A DNA stretch of 64,000 bases from Mesorhizobium escarrei (GTDB taxonomy: Bacteria > Pseudomonadota > Alphaproteobacteria > Rhizobiales > Rhizobiaceae): positions 778-64,777 of the forward strand of contig NZ_CAKXZT010000145.1 in the NCBI RefSeq assembly GCF_935825525.1, in the 5' to 3' direction. The position numbers and the translations under genes are program-made. The notes beneath the pieces are model-generated. The model worked only from the letters and a program-made list of their open reading frames with translations, was not told the origin of the DNA and made no database searches. Below, piece after piece: positions 34,550 to 42,599 of this stretch (the first letter of the stretch is position 1; each line of letters starts with the position of its first letter).

Positions 34550-36192
34550 CACAGACCGCTGCCGATTTTGGACAGTACGACTTCATCATCGTCGGCGCGG
34601 GTTCAGCCGGCTGCGTGCTGGCCAACAGGCTGTCGGCCAATCCAGCCATGCGCGTGCTGCTTCTGGAAGCCGGCGGCAGCGACCGCTATCACTGGGTCAA
34701 CATTCCCATCGGCTATCTCTACTGCATGGGCAACCCGCGCACCGATTGGCTGATGAAGACCGAGCCGGAGCCCGGGCTGAACGGTCGTGCACTCAACTAT
34801 CCGCGCGGCAAGCTTCTGGGCGGCTGCTCGTCGATCAACGGCATGATCTACATGCGCGGCCAGGCGGCTGACTATGATGGCTGGCGGCAAGCCGGAAATC
34901 CCGGTTGGGGCTGGGATGACGTGCTTCCGTATTTCCGCAAGTCCGAGGACCATTTTGGTGGCGCCAACGACCTCCACGGCGCCGGTGGCGAATGGCGCGT
35001 CGAGCGCCAGCGCCTGTCGTGGCCGATCCTGGATGCCTTCCGCGATGCTGCCGAGGAACTCGGCATCCCCCGCACTGAGGATTTCAACGGCGGGACCAAC
35101 GAGGGGTCGGGCTATTTCGAGGTCAACCAGAGGAAAGGCGTGCGCTGGAATACCTCGAAGGCGTTCCTGCGCAGCGTGCTGCGGCGGCCGAATTTGCGAG
35201 TCGTCACCGGCGCCGAGGCCGAGAATCTGCATTTCGACGGAGCTTGCGTCACCGGCGTTGTCTTCCGCATGGGCGGCCAGTTGCATCGTGCACGGGCAGG
35301 CGAGACGATCCTTGCCGCTGGCGCGATCAATTCGCCGAAGCTGCTCGAGCTTTCCGGCGTCGGCCGACCCGACGTGCTTGGCGCAGCAGGAATCCCTGTT
35401 CGCCACGCGCTGAAAGGCGTCGGCGAGAACTTGCAGGATCATCTGCAGATCCGCACAGTCTTCAAGGTCGCCAACGCCTCGACGCTAAACCAGCGCTACC
35501 ACAATCTGTTTAGCCGCGCGGCGATGGGCGTCGAATACGCTATCCGTCGCAGCGGACCGCTGTCGATGGCGCCGAGCCAGCTTGGTATCTTCGCCAGAAG
35601 CGACCCACGCCTGGAGACGCCCGACCTCGAATACCATGTCCAGCCGTTGAGCACTGACCGGCTGGGCGAGCCGCTGCATCGCTTCCCCGCGGTCACGGTT
35701 TCGGTCTGCAATCTTAGACCGGAAAGCCGCGGCAGCGTCCACATGGAGGCGTCCGATCCGCAGGCGGCTCCGAAGATCCGGCCGAACTATTTGTCTACCG
35801 ACGGAGACAGGGCCGTGGCTGTGGCATCGCTCCGCCATGTCCGCCGCTTGATGAGGGCGCGCGCCATTGCCCGTTTCGCGCCTGAGGAAATGCTGCCCGG
35901 TGCACATTATGAAAGCGACGAAGATCTCGTCCGCAAGGCCGGCGATATCGGCACCACTATTTTCCACCCGGTCGGCACCTGCAAGATGGGCGCGGATTCG
36001 ATGGCGGTGGTCGACGGCCGGCTGCGGGTGCACGGCATTTCTGGCCTGCGCGTCGTCGACGCTTCGATTATGCCTACGATCGTTTCCGGCAACACCAACT
36101 CTCCAGTGATCATGATCGCCGAGAAAGCATCGGAAATGGTTTTGCAGGACGCAACCACGAGAAATGTTCTCGGCGCGTCTGAGCTAAACTGA
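34513..36192 (+). CDS. GMC-family FAD oxidoreductase (choline dehydrogenase-like)
   Basis: This 559-residue flavoprotein has the N-terminal FAD motif IIVGAGSAGCVLANRLSA, the GMC signature 1 region PRGKLLGGCSSINGMIYMRG, signature 2 GAINSPKLLELSGVG, and the C-terminal active-site block HPVGTCKMGADSMAVVDGRLRVHGISGLRVVDASIMP with GNTNSPVIMIAEKA. It oxidises a primary or secondary alcohol, here probably of the imported polyol. The ATG at 34513 overlaps the kinase by 37 bp. A TTG at 34546, overlapping the kinase stop as TTGA, is an equally plausible start. It closes the operon. Confidence 0.87.
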   Translation: MGQDGKRTDVQLTQTAADFGQYDFIIVGAGSAGCVLANRLSANPAMRVLLLEAGGSDRYHWVNIPIGYLYCMGNPRTDWLMKTEPEPGLNGRALNYPRGKLLGGCSSINGMIYMRGQAADYDGWRQAGNPGWGWDDVLPYFRKSEDHFGGANDLHGAGGEWRVERQRLSWPILDAFRDAAEELGIPRTEDFNGGTNEGSGYFEVNQRKGVRWNTSKAFLRSVLRRPNLRVVTGAEAENLHFDGACVTGVVFRMGGQLHRARAGETILAAGAINSPKLLELSGVGRPDVLGAAGIPVRHALKGVGENLQDHLQIRTVFKVANASTLNQRYHNLFSRAAMGVEYAIRRSGPLSMAPSQLGIFARSDPRLETPDLEYHVQPLSTDRLGEPLHRFPAVTVSVCNLRPESRGSVHMEASDPQAAPKIRPNYLSTDGDRAVAVASLRHVRRLMRARAIARFAPEEMLPGAHYESDEDLVRKAGDIGTTIFHPVGTCKMGADSMAVVDGRLRVHGISGLRVVDASIMPTIVSGNTNSPVIMIAEKASEMVLQDATTRNVLGASELN

Positions 36193-36421
36193 AACGAATG
36201 AGCAGTGCATGCGATTCTCAGCGTCCCGCCGAATCGATGTGTTCGACAGACGTAGGACAAGAGTGCTTCGAAGCAGCACGTCACGTGGACACATCGGACG
36301 GCCCGTGGCGGCACACTGCTCGGTTGGAGATGCCATCGGCTTCCGGGACTTGAAGACGGTCGATAATTGTCATATATTTTGCACAGTGAATGTGACTATG
36401 GATATGACAAGAGAGAGATCT
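36193..36421 (+). other. Intergenic region between GMC oxidoreductase and Xre/RES pair
   Basis: No gene is recognised in these 229 bp. The last 60 bp are AT-rich and hold the inverted repeat annotated at 36367-36410; the rest shows no motif I can name. Confidence 0.5.
36367..36410. promoter_or_regulatory. 9-bp inverted repeat before the Xre/RES pair
   Basis: TTGTCATAT and ATATGACAA are perfect inverted arms separated by 26 bases, ending 12 bp before the antitoxin ATG. The spacing places one arm near a -35 and the other near the start of transcription, fitting an autoregulatory operator for the Xre-type antitoxin. Confidence 0.5.
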
Positions 36422-36811
36422 ATGGGTCAGGCCCTTAAGACACCGGTGCAGAATGAATCTCTGGTTTTGTCCTATATGGACCGGGCCGGGAAAATTGCCA
36501 TTGACCAGGTGGCGGGCAGTTTTGGAATGTCCAAGAGCCAACTGGCGGAGACCACCGGTCTTGCCCGCGAAACCCTCTATCGGCTAGAGCGCAGCCGCAC
36601 GGCCAAGACACAGGGGCGTCTACGGGAAATGCTCGAGATCATCAGCCGCGTGGCCGATTGGGCGGGCGGCAAGGAACAGGCCATGGCCTGGTACCGAGCC
36701 CAACCGCTGCCGGCGTTCGGCGGACGCACCGCCGAAGCCCTCGTGAAGGAAGGCAAAGCCGCCGCCGTTCGCGACTATCTCGATCATATGGCTTTGGGTG
36801 GCTTTGCTTGA
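36422..36811 (+). CDS. Xre/MbcA/ParS-type antitoxin
   Basis: This 129-residue antitoxin of the RES/Xre family has an N-terminal DNA-binding helical part (FGMSKSQLAETTGLARETLYRLERSRTAKTQGRLREMLEIISRV, about 37-80) and the C-terminal MbcA/ParS toxin-binding motif WAGGKEQAMAWYRAQPLPAFGGRTAEALVKEGKAAAVRDYLDHM. It neutralises the following NAD-degrading toxin and represses the operon. I chose the ATG at 36422, preceded by GAGAGAGA; in-frame ATGs at 36398 and 36404 lie inside the inverted repeat. Its TGA overlaps the toxin's TTG start by 4 bp. Confidence 0.85.
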   Translation: MGQALKTPVQNESLVLSYMDRAGKIAIDQVAGSFGMSKSQLAETTGLARETLYRLERSRTAKTQGRLREMLEIISRVADWAGGKEQAMAWYRAQPLPAFGGRTAEALVKEGKAAAVRDYLDHMALGGFA

Positions 36812-37425
36812 GGTTTGTCGGAACCTGCTACAGGGCGCATGATCCACGCTGGGCATTCAAACCGACTTCCGGTGATGGAGCGGTGATCAGGGGTGCCCGC
36901 TTCAATCCCAAAGGTGTGCCGGCGCTTTATCTGGCGCTGACCGTAATGACAGCGGTCAAGGAAGCCAACCAGGGTTTCGCGCATCGGATCGACCCCTGCG
37001 TGCTGTGCTCTTATGAGGTGGACTGCGGGGACATCACTGATCTGACGACGGAGCAGGGGAGGGGAGAATCTTCTGTCACGTTCGAGGACATGGCCTGCGC
37101 CTGGGCGACGGCTCTCAGCGGGGGAGAGCGTCCTGCATCCTGGTTCATCTATGACCGACTGCGGCCTCAAGGCATTGCCGGTATTCTGGTTCCGAGTTTT
37201 GCTCCGGGCGCCGAGACGGAGGACCGCAACCTGGTGCTGTGGGACTGGGGGCCGGATCTTCCGCACAAGGTGAACGTATTCGATCCGAGCGGCCGGCTGC
37301 CGAAGGACCAGCTGTCCTGGCGTGAAGCATTCGCGGAAGGGCAGGGCTTTGGCCGCAGGCGTCAGCGCCAGCCCAGGGCCGGGGCAACATGGGTCAGGAT
37401 CGCCTCGATGACATGCGCGTTGTAA
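36808..37425 (+). CDS. RES-domain toxin (NAD+ phosphorylase)
   Basis: RES toxins break NAD+ using phosphate and stop growth. Counting from a TTG at 36808 (TTGA overlap with the antitoxin stop), Arg31, Tyr41 and Glu52 fall exactly where the catalytic residues of the characterised Pseudomonas Res protein are, and a Ser at 130 lies near that protein's catalytic Ser. The fold segments GARFNPKGVPALYLALTVMTAVKEA and ASWFIYDRLRPQGIAGILVPSFA are clear. The last 20 or so residues (RRRQRQPRAGATW...) look like read-through into the antisense strand of the convergent oxidoreductase gene, which it overlaps by 64 bp, so the native C-terminus may have been replaced. Confidence 0.85.
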   Translation: MRFVGTCYRAHDPRWAFKPTSGDGAVIRGARFNPKGVPALYLALTVMTAVKEANQGFAHRIDPCVLCSYEVDCGDITDLTTEQGRGESSVTFEDMACAWATALSGGERPASWFIYDRLRPQGIAGILVPSFAPGAETEDRNLVLWDWGPDLPHKVNVFDPSGRLPKDQLSWREAFAEGQGFGRRRQRQPRAGATWVRIASMTCAL

Positions 37426-38381
37426 TCGACGCCGAGCTGGTTGGGAACGGTGAGCAGCAGCGTGTCGGCCTCCGCAATGGCCTCGTCCTTCTTCAGTTCC
37501 TCGATGAGGCCGTCCGGCTCGGCGGCATAGGTGCGGCCGAACACGGCGCGCCTGTCCGCTTCGATGTAGCCGAAATGATCCTCGCTCTCATTGCTGCCGA
37601 AATAGGCGCGGTCGCGATCGTCCACCAGCGCGAAGATGCTACGGCTCACCGACACCCGCGGCTCGCGTTCGTGACTGGCCGCGTTCCAGGCCGCACGAAA
37701 GGCCCGGATCTGTTCGGCCTGCTGAATGTGAAAAGGCTTTCCGCCCTCGTCGAATTTGAGCGTGGAGCTCTGCAGGTTCATTCCCAGTTTCGCCGCCCAT
37801 TCCGCGGTGGCATTGGTCGCGGCGCCCCACCAGATCCTGTCGCGCAAACCCTCCGAATGTGGTTCGACGCGAAGCAGGCCGGGCGGGTTTGGAAACATCG
37901 GCCGCGGGTTCGGCTGGGCAAATCCTTTGCCGCGCAAGACTTCGAGCAGCACTCCCGTGTGCCGCCGGGCCATGTCGGCGTCGCTCTCACCCTCTTGCGG
38001 GGCGTAGCCGAAGTAGCGCCAGCCGTCGATCACCTGCTCGGGCGAGCCGCGGCTGATACCCAGCTGCAGACGCCCGCCGGCGATCAGGTCGGCGGCACCG
38101 GCGTCCTCGGCCATGTAGAGCGGGTTCTCGTAGCGCATGTCGATCACCGCTGTGCCTATCTCGATGCGGCTGGTCTTGGCGCCGACTGCCGCCAACAGCG
38201 GGAATGGCGAGCCGAGTTGCCGTGCGAAGTGATGCACACGGAAATATGCCCCGTCGGCGCCCAGCGCCTCGGCAGCAACGGCAAGCTCGATGGATTGCAG
38301 CAGAGCGTCGGAGGCTGATCGCGTCTGCGATTGCGGCGAGGGCGCCCAGTGTCCGAACGACAGAAACCCGATTTTTTTCAT
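37362..38381 (-). CDS. LLM-class flavin-dependent oxidoreductase
   Basis: This 339-residue luciferase-like monooxygenase (PF00296) has the pattern FLSFGHW at the start, EALGADGAYFRVHHFARQLGSPFPLLAAVGAKTSRIEIGTAVIDMRYENPLYMAEDAGAADLIAGGRLQLGISRGSP, and a TIM-barrel fold throughout. These enzymes use FMNH2 (or F420) and oxygen to oxidise small organic compounds. No partner reductase lies nearby, so the substrate is unknown. It is convergent with the RES toxin gene and divergent from hipBA. Confidence 0.87.
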   Translation of the reverse strand: MKKIGFLSFGHWAPSPQSQTRSASDALLQSIELAVAAEALGADGAYFRVHHFARQLGSPFPLLAAVGAKTSRIEIGTAVIDMRYENPLYMAEDAGAADLIAGGRLQLGISRGSPEQVIDGWRYFGYAPQEGESDADMARRHTGVLLEVLRGKGFAQPNPRPMFPNPPGLLRVEPHSEGLRDRIWWGAATNATAEWAAKLGMNLQSSTLKFDEGGKPFHIQQAEQIRAFRAAWNAASHEREPRVSVSRSIFALVDDRDRAYFGSNESEDHFGYIEADRRAVFGRTYAAEPDGLIEELKKDEAIAEADTLLLTVPNQLGVDYNAHVIEAILTHVAPALGWR

Positions 38382-38476
38382 GAGAATGCCACGTCAGAGT
38401 GAAAGGCGTTCTCGTTATCTAGTTATTGAACCGCTCGCCTGCCACGCCAATTCAGACCTGGCGGCTTGGAAGCGCC

Positions 38477-38573
38477 ATACGCAAACGCGTATTTTCACCT
38501 TTTATACGCCCTCGCGTATATCAAAATTTTAAACGCGAACGCGTATATTGACAGTTTATACGCCATCGCGTAT
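38477..38573. promoter_or_regulatory. Four HipB-type operators, ATACGC-N4-GCGTAT, every 27 bp
   Basis: Arms ATACGC and GCGTAT separated by four bases occur at 38477-38492, 38504-38519, 38531-38546 (first arm AAACGC) and 38558-38573. Start-to-start distance is exactly 27 bp each time, and the spacer always ends in C. The last site lies between the -35 and -10 of the hipB promoter. The array fits cooperative autorepression by HipB; E. coli hipBA also has four operators, but with a different sequence. Confidence 0.85.
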
Positions 38574-38576
38574 ATT
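38548..38576 (+). promoter_or_regulatory. Sigma-70 promoter of hipBA
   Basis: TTGACA, a 17-base spacer and TATATT give a near-consensus promoter ending 18 bp before the hipB ATG. Operator 4 fills the spacer, so bound HipB would block RNA polymerase directly. Confidence 0.75.
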
Positions 38577-38594
38577 GATGTGTGGAGGACTGCT

Positions 38595-38849
38595 ATGACC
38601 GATCAGATCGCCCGCACAGAAAAACAGCTCGGCGCCATCCTGCGCCGCGCTCGAAAACAGGCACGGCTGAGCCAGGGGGCTCTAGGCGAACAAATCCATC
38701 TGCGCCAGGGCACTGTCTCACGTCTGGAAGCCGGAGAGCCCGCTGTCCAGCTGCGCACTTTAATGGAAGCGCTTTCGGCTCTGAACCTTGAACTGGTCGT
38801 CCGGCCACGTACCCAAGGCAGTGCCGCCGATATCGAGGACCTGTTCTGA
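38595..38849 (+). CDS. hipB: HipB-type antitoxin and repressor
   Basis: This 84-residue XRE-family protein has the helix-turn-helix ARLSQGALGEQIHLRQGTVSRLEAG (residues 24-48) followed by LMEALSALNLELVVRPR, the short strand typical of HipB. It binds HipA and the four upstream operators. GGAGGA lies 6 bases before the ATG. The stop shares TGATG with the hipA start. Confidence 0.88.
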   Translation: MTDQIARTEKQLGAILRRARKQARLSQGALGEQIHLRQGTVSRLEAGEPAVQLRTLMEALSALNLELVVRPRTQGSAADIEDLF

Positions 38850-40174
38850 TGGCACGGAAACGCGCTCACGCTCCTCTCAATGTCTTTCTGAACAGCCGCC
38901 ATGTCGGCGTCCTGCGCCGCGAGGCGACAGGTGCTATCGACTTCCAGTACGGACGCGACTGGCTGAACTGGCGCGGCACGTTCCCAGCGTCACTGTCGCT
39001 GCCCTTGCGCGAGGATCGGTATATTGGCACCCCCGTCATCAATGTGTTCGACAACCTGCTGCCTGACAGCGACCTCATCCGAACGCGCGTCGCCGAACGC
39101 GTTGGCGCAGACGGCACAGACGCCTTCAGCCTGCTGACGGCCCTCGGTCATGATTGCGTCGGCGCACTCCAGTTTCTGCCTGATGGCGTCGAGCCCGGGA
39201 CCGCCGGCGACACCGACGGCAAACCGATCACTGACGACGAGATCGCCGACATCATCAAGAATCTCGCGGCAGCACCCCTCGGCATGGGCGAAGACCAAGA
39301 TTTCCGAATCTCGATCGCTGGCGCTCAGGAAAAAACCGCGCTGCTGCGTAAGGACGGCCAATGGTTCAAGCCGATAGGAACGACGGCCACCACCCACATC
39401 CTCAAACCGCAGATTGGGCAGCTTCCCAATGGCATCGACCTCTCCAACAGCGTCGAGAACGAATATTTATGCCTCAGACTGCTGCATTCGTTTGGTATCC
39501 CCACACCCCCCGTTGAAATCGCCGATTTCGGGGAACGCCGCACACTGATCGTAGAACGCTTCGATCGCCTTTGGGCAAGAGATGGACGACTGCTGCGACT
39601 GCCGCAGGAAGACATCTGCCAGGCGCTATCGATCCCGCCGACAAAAAAGTACCAGTCGGATGGTGGTCCCGGTATGCGCGAGATCATCAATCTGCTCAAA
39701 GGCAGCGACACGCCTGATGCCGACATCACGACGTTCATGCATGCGAGCATCATATTCTGGCTGCTCGGCGCGACCGATGGGCATGCAAAAAATTTCAGCA
39801 TTTTCCTCGGTCCCGGCGGGCGCTATCGCATGACACCGCTGTACGATGTGCTGACAGCGCAGCCGAGCCTCGACCAGGGCCAAATTCAACGCAAGAAATT
39901 CAAACTTGCGATGTCCGTCGGAACAAATCGCCACTATGCCATCAGTGACGTCGTGCCACGACATTTCATGCAGACGGCAGATATCGCTGGTGTCGGCACT
40001 CCGGCGATGCGGGCGATTCTTGAAGACATTGAAGCCAATGCCGATCGGCAAGTACAAGCTGTTGTCGAGTCGCTGCCCAGTAGCTTCCCCGATCAGCTTG
40101 TGACCTCGACCGTGGCGGCCATCAAGCACCGCAGCCAGCTCGTCGCAAATTCTCTGGAGGCTTCTCATGTCTGA
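38849..40174 (+). CDS. hipA: HipA-type serine/threonine kinase toxin
   Basis: This 441-residue toxin kinase has the N-terminal HipA subdomain (VFLNSRHVGVLRRE, SLSLPLREDRY, VFDNLLPDSDLIRTRVA), a P-loop-like SIAGAQEKTALL, HILKPQIGQLPN, and the catalytic motif GATDGHAKNFS near residue 310 with the metal-binding LYDV that follows. HipA of E. coli phosphorylates glutamyl-tRNA synthetase and induces dormancy. All core motifs are present, so the toxin looks active. It overlaps hipB by one base. Confidence 0.9.
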   Translation: MARKRAHAPLNVFLNSRHVGVLRREATGAIDFQYGRDWLNWRGTFPASLSLPLREDRYIGTPVINVFDNLLPDSDLIRTRVAERVGADGTDAFSLLTALGHDCVGALQFLPDGVEPGTAGDTDGKPITDDEIADIIKNLAAAPLGMGEDQDFRISIAGAQEKTALLRKDGQWFKPIGTTATTHILKPQIGQLPNGIDLSNSVENEYLCLRLLHSFGIPTPPVEIADFGERRTLIVERFDRLWARDGRLLRLPQEDICQALSIPPTKKYQSDGGPGMREIINLLKGSDTPDADITTFMHASIIFWLLGATDGHAKNFSIFLGPGGRYRMTPLYDVLTAQPSLDQGQIQRKKFKLAMSVGTNRHYAISDVVPRHFMQTADIAGVGTPAMRAILEDIEANADRQVQAVVESLPSSFPDQLVTSTVAAIKHRSQLVANSLEASHV

Positions 40175-40450
40175 GTTGGGGCAACGCCCGCGCATAGCAA
40201 TCCTTGGCTGGGGCCCTCTGATCTGGGACAAGCGCCCCGAATTCGATGAAAAACATGCCCCCTGGAAGATGATGGCCCGGCACTTAAACTGGAATTCTCG
40301 CGTATTTCCGATACCCGAAAAGGGGCTCTGCCCCTGGTGATCGACACTGACTACGGTCAGGAGTGCATCGTCCAATATGCGCTTAGTACCCGCACAAACC
40401 CGGCCGATGCCGTCGCTGATCTGCGCTGCCGCGAAGGCACTGTCATCTGA
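40167..40450 (+). pseudogene. Frameshifted conserved hypothetical (ILGWGPLIWD protein)
   Basis: An ATG 5 codons inside the hipA end starts RPRIAILGWGPLIWDKRPEFDEKHAPW, which resembles small proteins with a gamma-glutamylcyclotransferase-like start. After about 40266 the frame is lost (stop at 40339). In the +1 frame DDGPALKLEFSRISDTRKGALPLVID and YALSTRTNPADAVADLRCREGTVI continue to a stop at 40450. A one-base loss explains the break. The C-terminal part of the family is missing, so the gene is also truncated. Confidence 0.5.
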
Positions 40451-40483
40451 GCTAAAGCAGACCGGCAGCTATTCGTTGTCGTG

Positions 40484-40511
40484 CCGTCGCCTCGCTCCTT
40501 TGAGGCGACGG
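40484..40511. terminator. Hairpin between convergent pseudogene and methyltransferase
   Basis: CCGTCGCCTC and GAGGCGACGG form a perfect 10-bp stem with an 8-base loop, midway between two convergent transcription units. There is no T-run, so it is either a bidirectional terminator of weak type or an RNA-stabilising element. Confidence 0.4.
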
Positions 40512-40565
40512 ACGGCTTCAAACGAAGCAGGCATGAAGCGACCGATGCCGGCAGCGCCGAGGCGT

Positions 40566-41354
40566 TTACTGCGGCTTTGTCGCGCAGATCGCGAAGCGAT
40601 GTTGAGTGGCGCGTTCGAGCGCCTTGGGCCAACTCATCTGTCGAGCCTGAGCGCGATGGATCGCGCCCAGTTTCCAGTCGACGACCGGCTGCTCGAACCC
40701 GGCTTCGGCCAGCAAGCGCACTATCTCTTCCGCCCGTGCGCCGCCCGAGAAATAGACACGAGCAAGAATATTCTGGTGACGTCTGGCCATGACGGCGCCG
40801 TCATTGTCCGAGACCCGGGACTTGCCGGCCGTGAGCTTCTCCCAAATTTCCCGCAAACCCGTCGCCCAGTTGCGGCTGACGAAATCGCCGTCGATGATTA
40901 GCAGCTTGCCGCCGGGCTTCAGCAGCGAAAACCATTCGGCAAAGGCCGCCTTCGGATCCAACAACGTCCAGACCAGGTGACGGGTGACAATGACATCATA
41001 GCTCGCCTTGTCCTCGAGCGTGCGTTCGGCATCCCTCATGATGAAGCGGATATCGGCGGAGCGGTTTTGTGCCTTGGCGCGCGCCTTGGCCAGCATGGCT
41101 TCCGACCAGTCGAGGCCTGTCACCACAAAGCCCAGATCGTGCATCAGATGCGAAATGACGCCTGTCCCGCAGGCGAGATCCAGAGACGCCCGCCCGGCGC
41201 CTGGCCCAACGTGCCTGCTTATGAGCGCATGCCAGGCGGCACGCTCCTGCTCGGAAAAAATCTCGTGGCCGACCTGCAGGTCGAACGTCTCGGCGCGGTC
41301 GGACCAATAGTCCCGAATTTCGTCGCGCAGCGAATAGTTTGCGTGAGCCGTCAT
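40566..41354 (-). CDS. Class I SAM-dependent methyltransferase
   Basis: This 262-residue protein has the Rossmann methyltransferase fold. Motif I is ASLDLACGTGVISHLMHDLG (about residues 56-75), then VTGLDWSEAMLAKARAKA, the motif IV region YDVIVTRHLVWTLLDP, and LKPGGKLLIIDGDFVSRNW. The start MTAHANYSLRDEIRDYWSDRAETFD at 41354 is typical of the family. It is divergent from the second iron-uptake operon and shares its 114-bp promoter region, including the TGA-N9-TCA box. A role in modifying or recycling a siderophore is suggested by position only. Confidence 0.85.
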   Translation of the reverse strand: MTAHANYSLRDEIRDYWSDRAETFDLQVGHEIFSEQERAAWHALISRHVGPGAGRASLDLACGTGVISHLMHDLGFVVTGLDWSEAMLAKARAKAQNRSADIRFIMRDAERTLEDKASYDVIVTRHLVWTLLDPKAAFAEWFSLLKPGGKLLIIDGDFVSRNWATGLREIWEKLTAGKSRVSDNDGAVMARRHQNILARVYFSGGARAEEIVRLLAEAGFEQPVVDWKLGAIHRAQARQMSWPKALERATQHRFAICATKPQ

Positions 41355-41412
41355 TGTCCGAAACGCTCTCCCCAAAGGCGGCTACATTGGAATTGCTCTA
41401 AAAGAAAATTCT

Positions 41413-41427
41413 TGATTATACAATTCA
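41413..41427. promoter_or_regulatory. Candidate RirA iron box, TGA-N9-TCA
   Basis: TGATTATACAATTCA matches the rhizobial IRO-box pattern TGA-N9-TCA and lies 42 bp before the binding-protein start and 59 bp before the divergent methyltransferase start. RirA represses iron uptake genes through such boxes when iron is plentiful. Confidence 0.55.
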
Positions 41428-41468
41428 TGTTTCATAAGCCGGGCCGGCAACTGAATTGCGAGAGCCCA

Positions 41469-42599
41469 ATGATCTTGAAATCGATTTTTGCGGCCGCGGT
41501 CGCCCTCGCGGCCTTGATGCCGCTTACTCCAGGCGCGCACGCCGAGACCGTCACCGACATTGCCGGCCGCAAGGTCGAGGTGAAGACGCCGGTCGAGAAG
41601 GTCATCCTCGGCGAAGGCCGGCAGATCTACCTGATCGCCGCGCTCGATACCGACAACCCTTTCAAGCGCATCGTTGGCTGGCGCGAGGATTTCTCCCAGG
41701 CCGATCCCGACAATTACGCCGTCTATCTGGAAAAATTCCCGTCGATGGCGGCGATACCGACCTTCGGCGGTTTCAAGGACGGCACCTTCGACATCGAGCA
41801 GGCCATCGCGCTTCAGCCGGACGTGATGATCATGAACATCGAGTCCAAACAGGCAACCGAGGACGCGCAATATATCGAGAAGCTCGCCGCCGTCGGCATT
41901 CCGGTGGTCTATGTCGATTTTCGCGAGCAACCCTTCACCAACACTGAGCCGAGCATGCGCCTGATCGGCAAGCTGCTTGGCCAGGAACAGCGGGCCGAGG
42001 CGTTCATCGCCTACCGCGCCGCCCAGATCGCGCGCGTCACCGATGTGATCGCGCAGAAGAATCCCAAGCGCCCGACCGTGTTCATCGATCGCGCGGGGGG
42101 CTATTCCGATGATTGCTGCATGAGCTTCGGCAACGACAATTTTGGCAAGTTCGTCGACATGGCCGGCGGGGCCAATATCGCGGCCGGCCTGATCCCAGGC
42201 ACCTTTGGCGCGCTCAATCCCGAACAGATCATCGCCAGCGATCCCGACCAGGTGATTGTGACAGGCGGCAATTGGGAGGCCTATGTGCCGGGCGGCAAAT
42301 GGGTCGGCGTCGGTCCCGGCGCCGACGAAGCTGCGGCACTGAAGAAACTCAAGGGCCTGACCGAGCGGCCCGCGCTAACCGGCATCAAGGCGGTGGAGAA
42401 CGGGCAGGTCCACGCCATCTGGCACCAATTCTACAACAGCCCCTTTCAGTTCGTCGCCATACAGCAGATGGCCAAATGGCTGCACCCCGACCTGTTCACC
42501 GACCTCGACGCCGAGGCCACCTTCAAGGAGTTGCACGAGAAGTTCCTGCCGGTCGAGTACAGGCCCGGCCATTGGGTCTCGCTCTCCGATGAGCAGTGA
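41469..42599 (+). CDS. Iron-chelate ABC transporter binding protein (second system)
   Basis: This 376-residue periplasmic protein has a signal peptide (MILKSIFAAAVALAALMPLTPGAHA-ET) and the FecB/BtuF-like fold: TVTDIAGRKVEVKTPVEKVILGEGRQIYLIAAL, DIEQAIALQPDVMIMN, VVYVDFREQPFTNTEPSMRLIGKLLG and NPEQIIASDPDQVIVTGGN. It is longer than the first binding protein and of a different subgroup, so it probably binds another chelate. It overlaps the permease start by 11 bp. The candidate iron box is directly upstream. Confidence 0.88.
   Translation: MILKSIFAAAVALAALMPLTPGAHAETVTDIAGRKVEVKTPVEKVILGEGRQIYLIAALDTDNPFKRIVGWREDFSQADPDNYAVYLEKFPSMAAIPTFGGFKDGTFDIEQAIALQPDVMIMNIESKQATEDAQYIEKLAAVGIPVVYVDFREQPFTNTEPSMRLIGKLLGQEQRAEAFIAYRAAQIARVTDVIAQKNPKRPTVFIDRAGGYSDDCCMSFGNDNFGKFVDMAGGANIAAGLIPGTFGALNPEQIIASDPDQVIVTGGNWEAYVPGGKWVGVGPGADEAAALKKLKGLTERPALTGIKAVENGQVHAIWHQFYNSPFQFVAIQQMAKWLHPDLFTDLDAEATFKELHEKFLPVEYRPGHWVSLSDEQ

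Noticed and set aside
38477..38580. CRISPR-like spacing of repeats upstream of hipB
   Set aside because: The units are 16-bp dyads on a 27-bp step with short AT-rich gaps and no spacer diversity; they are operators over a promoter.
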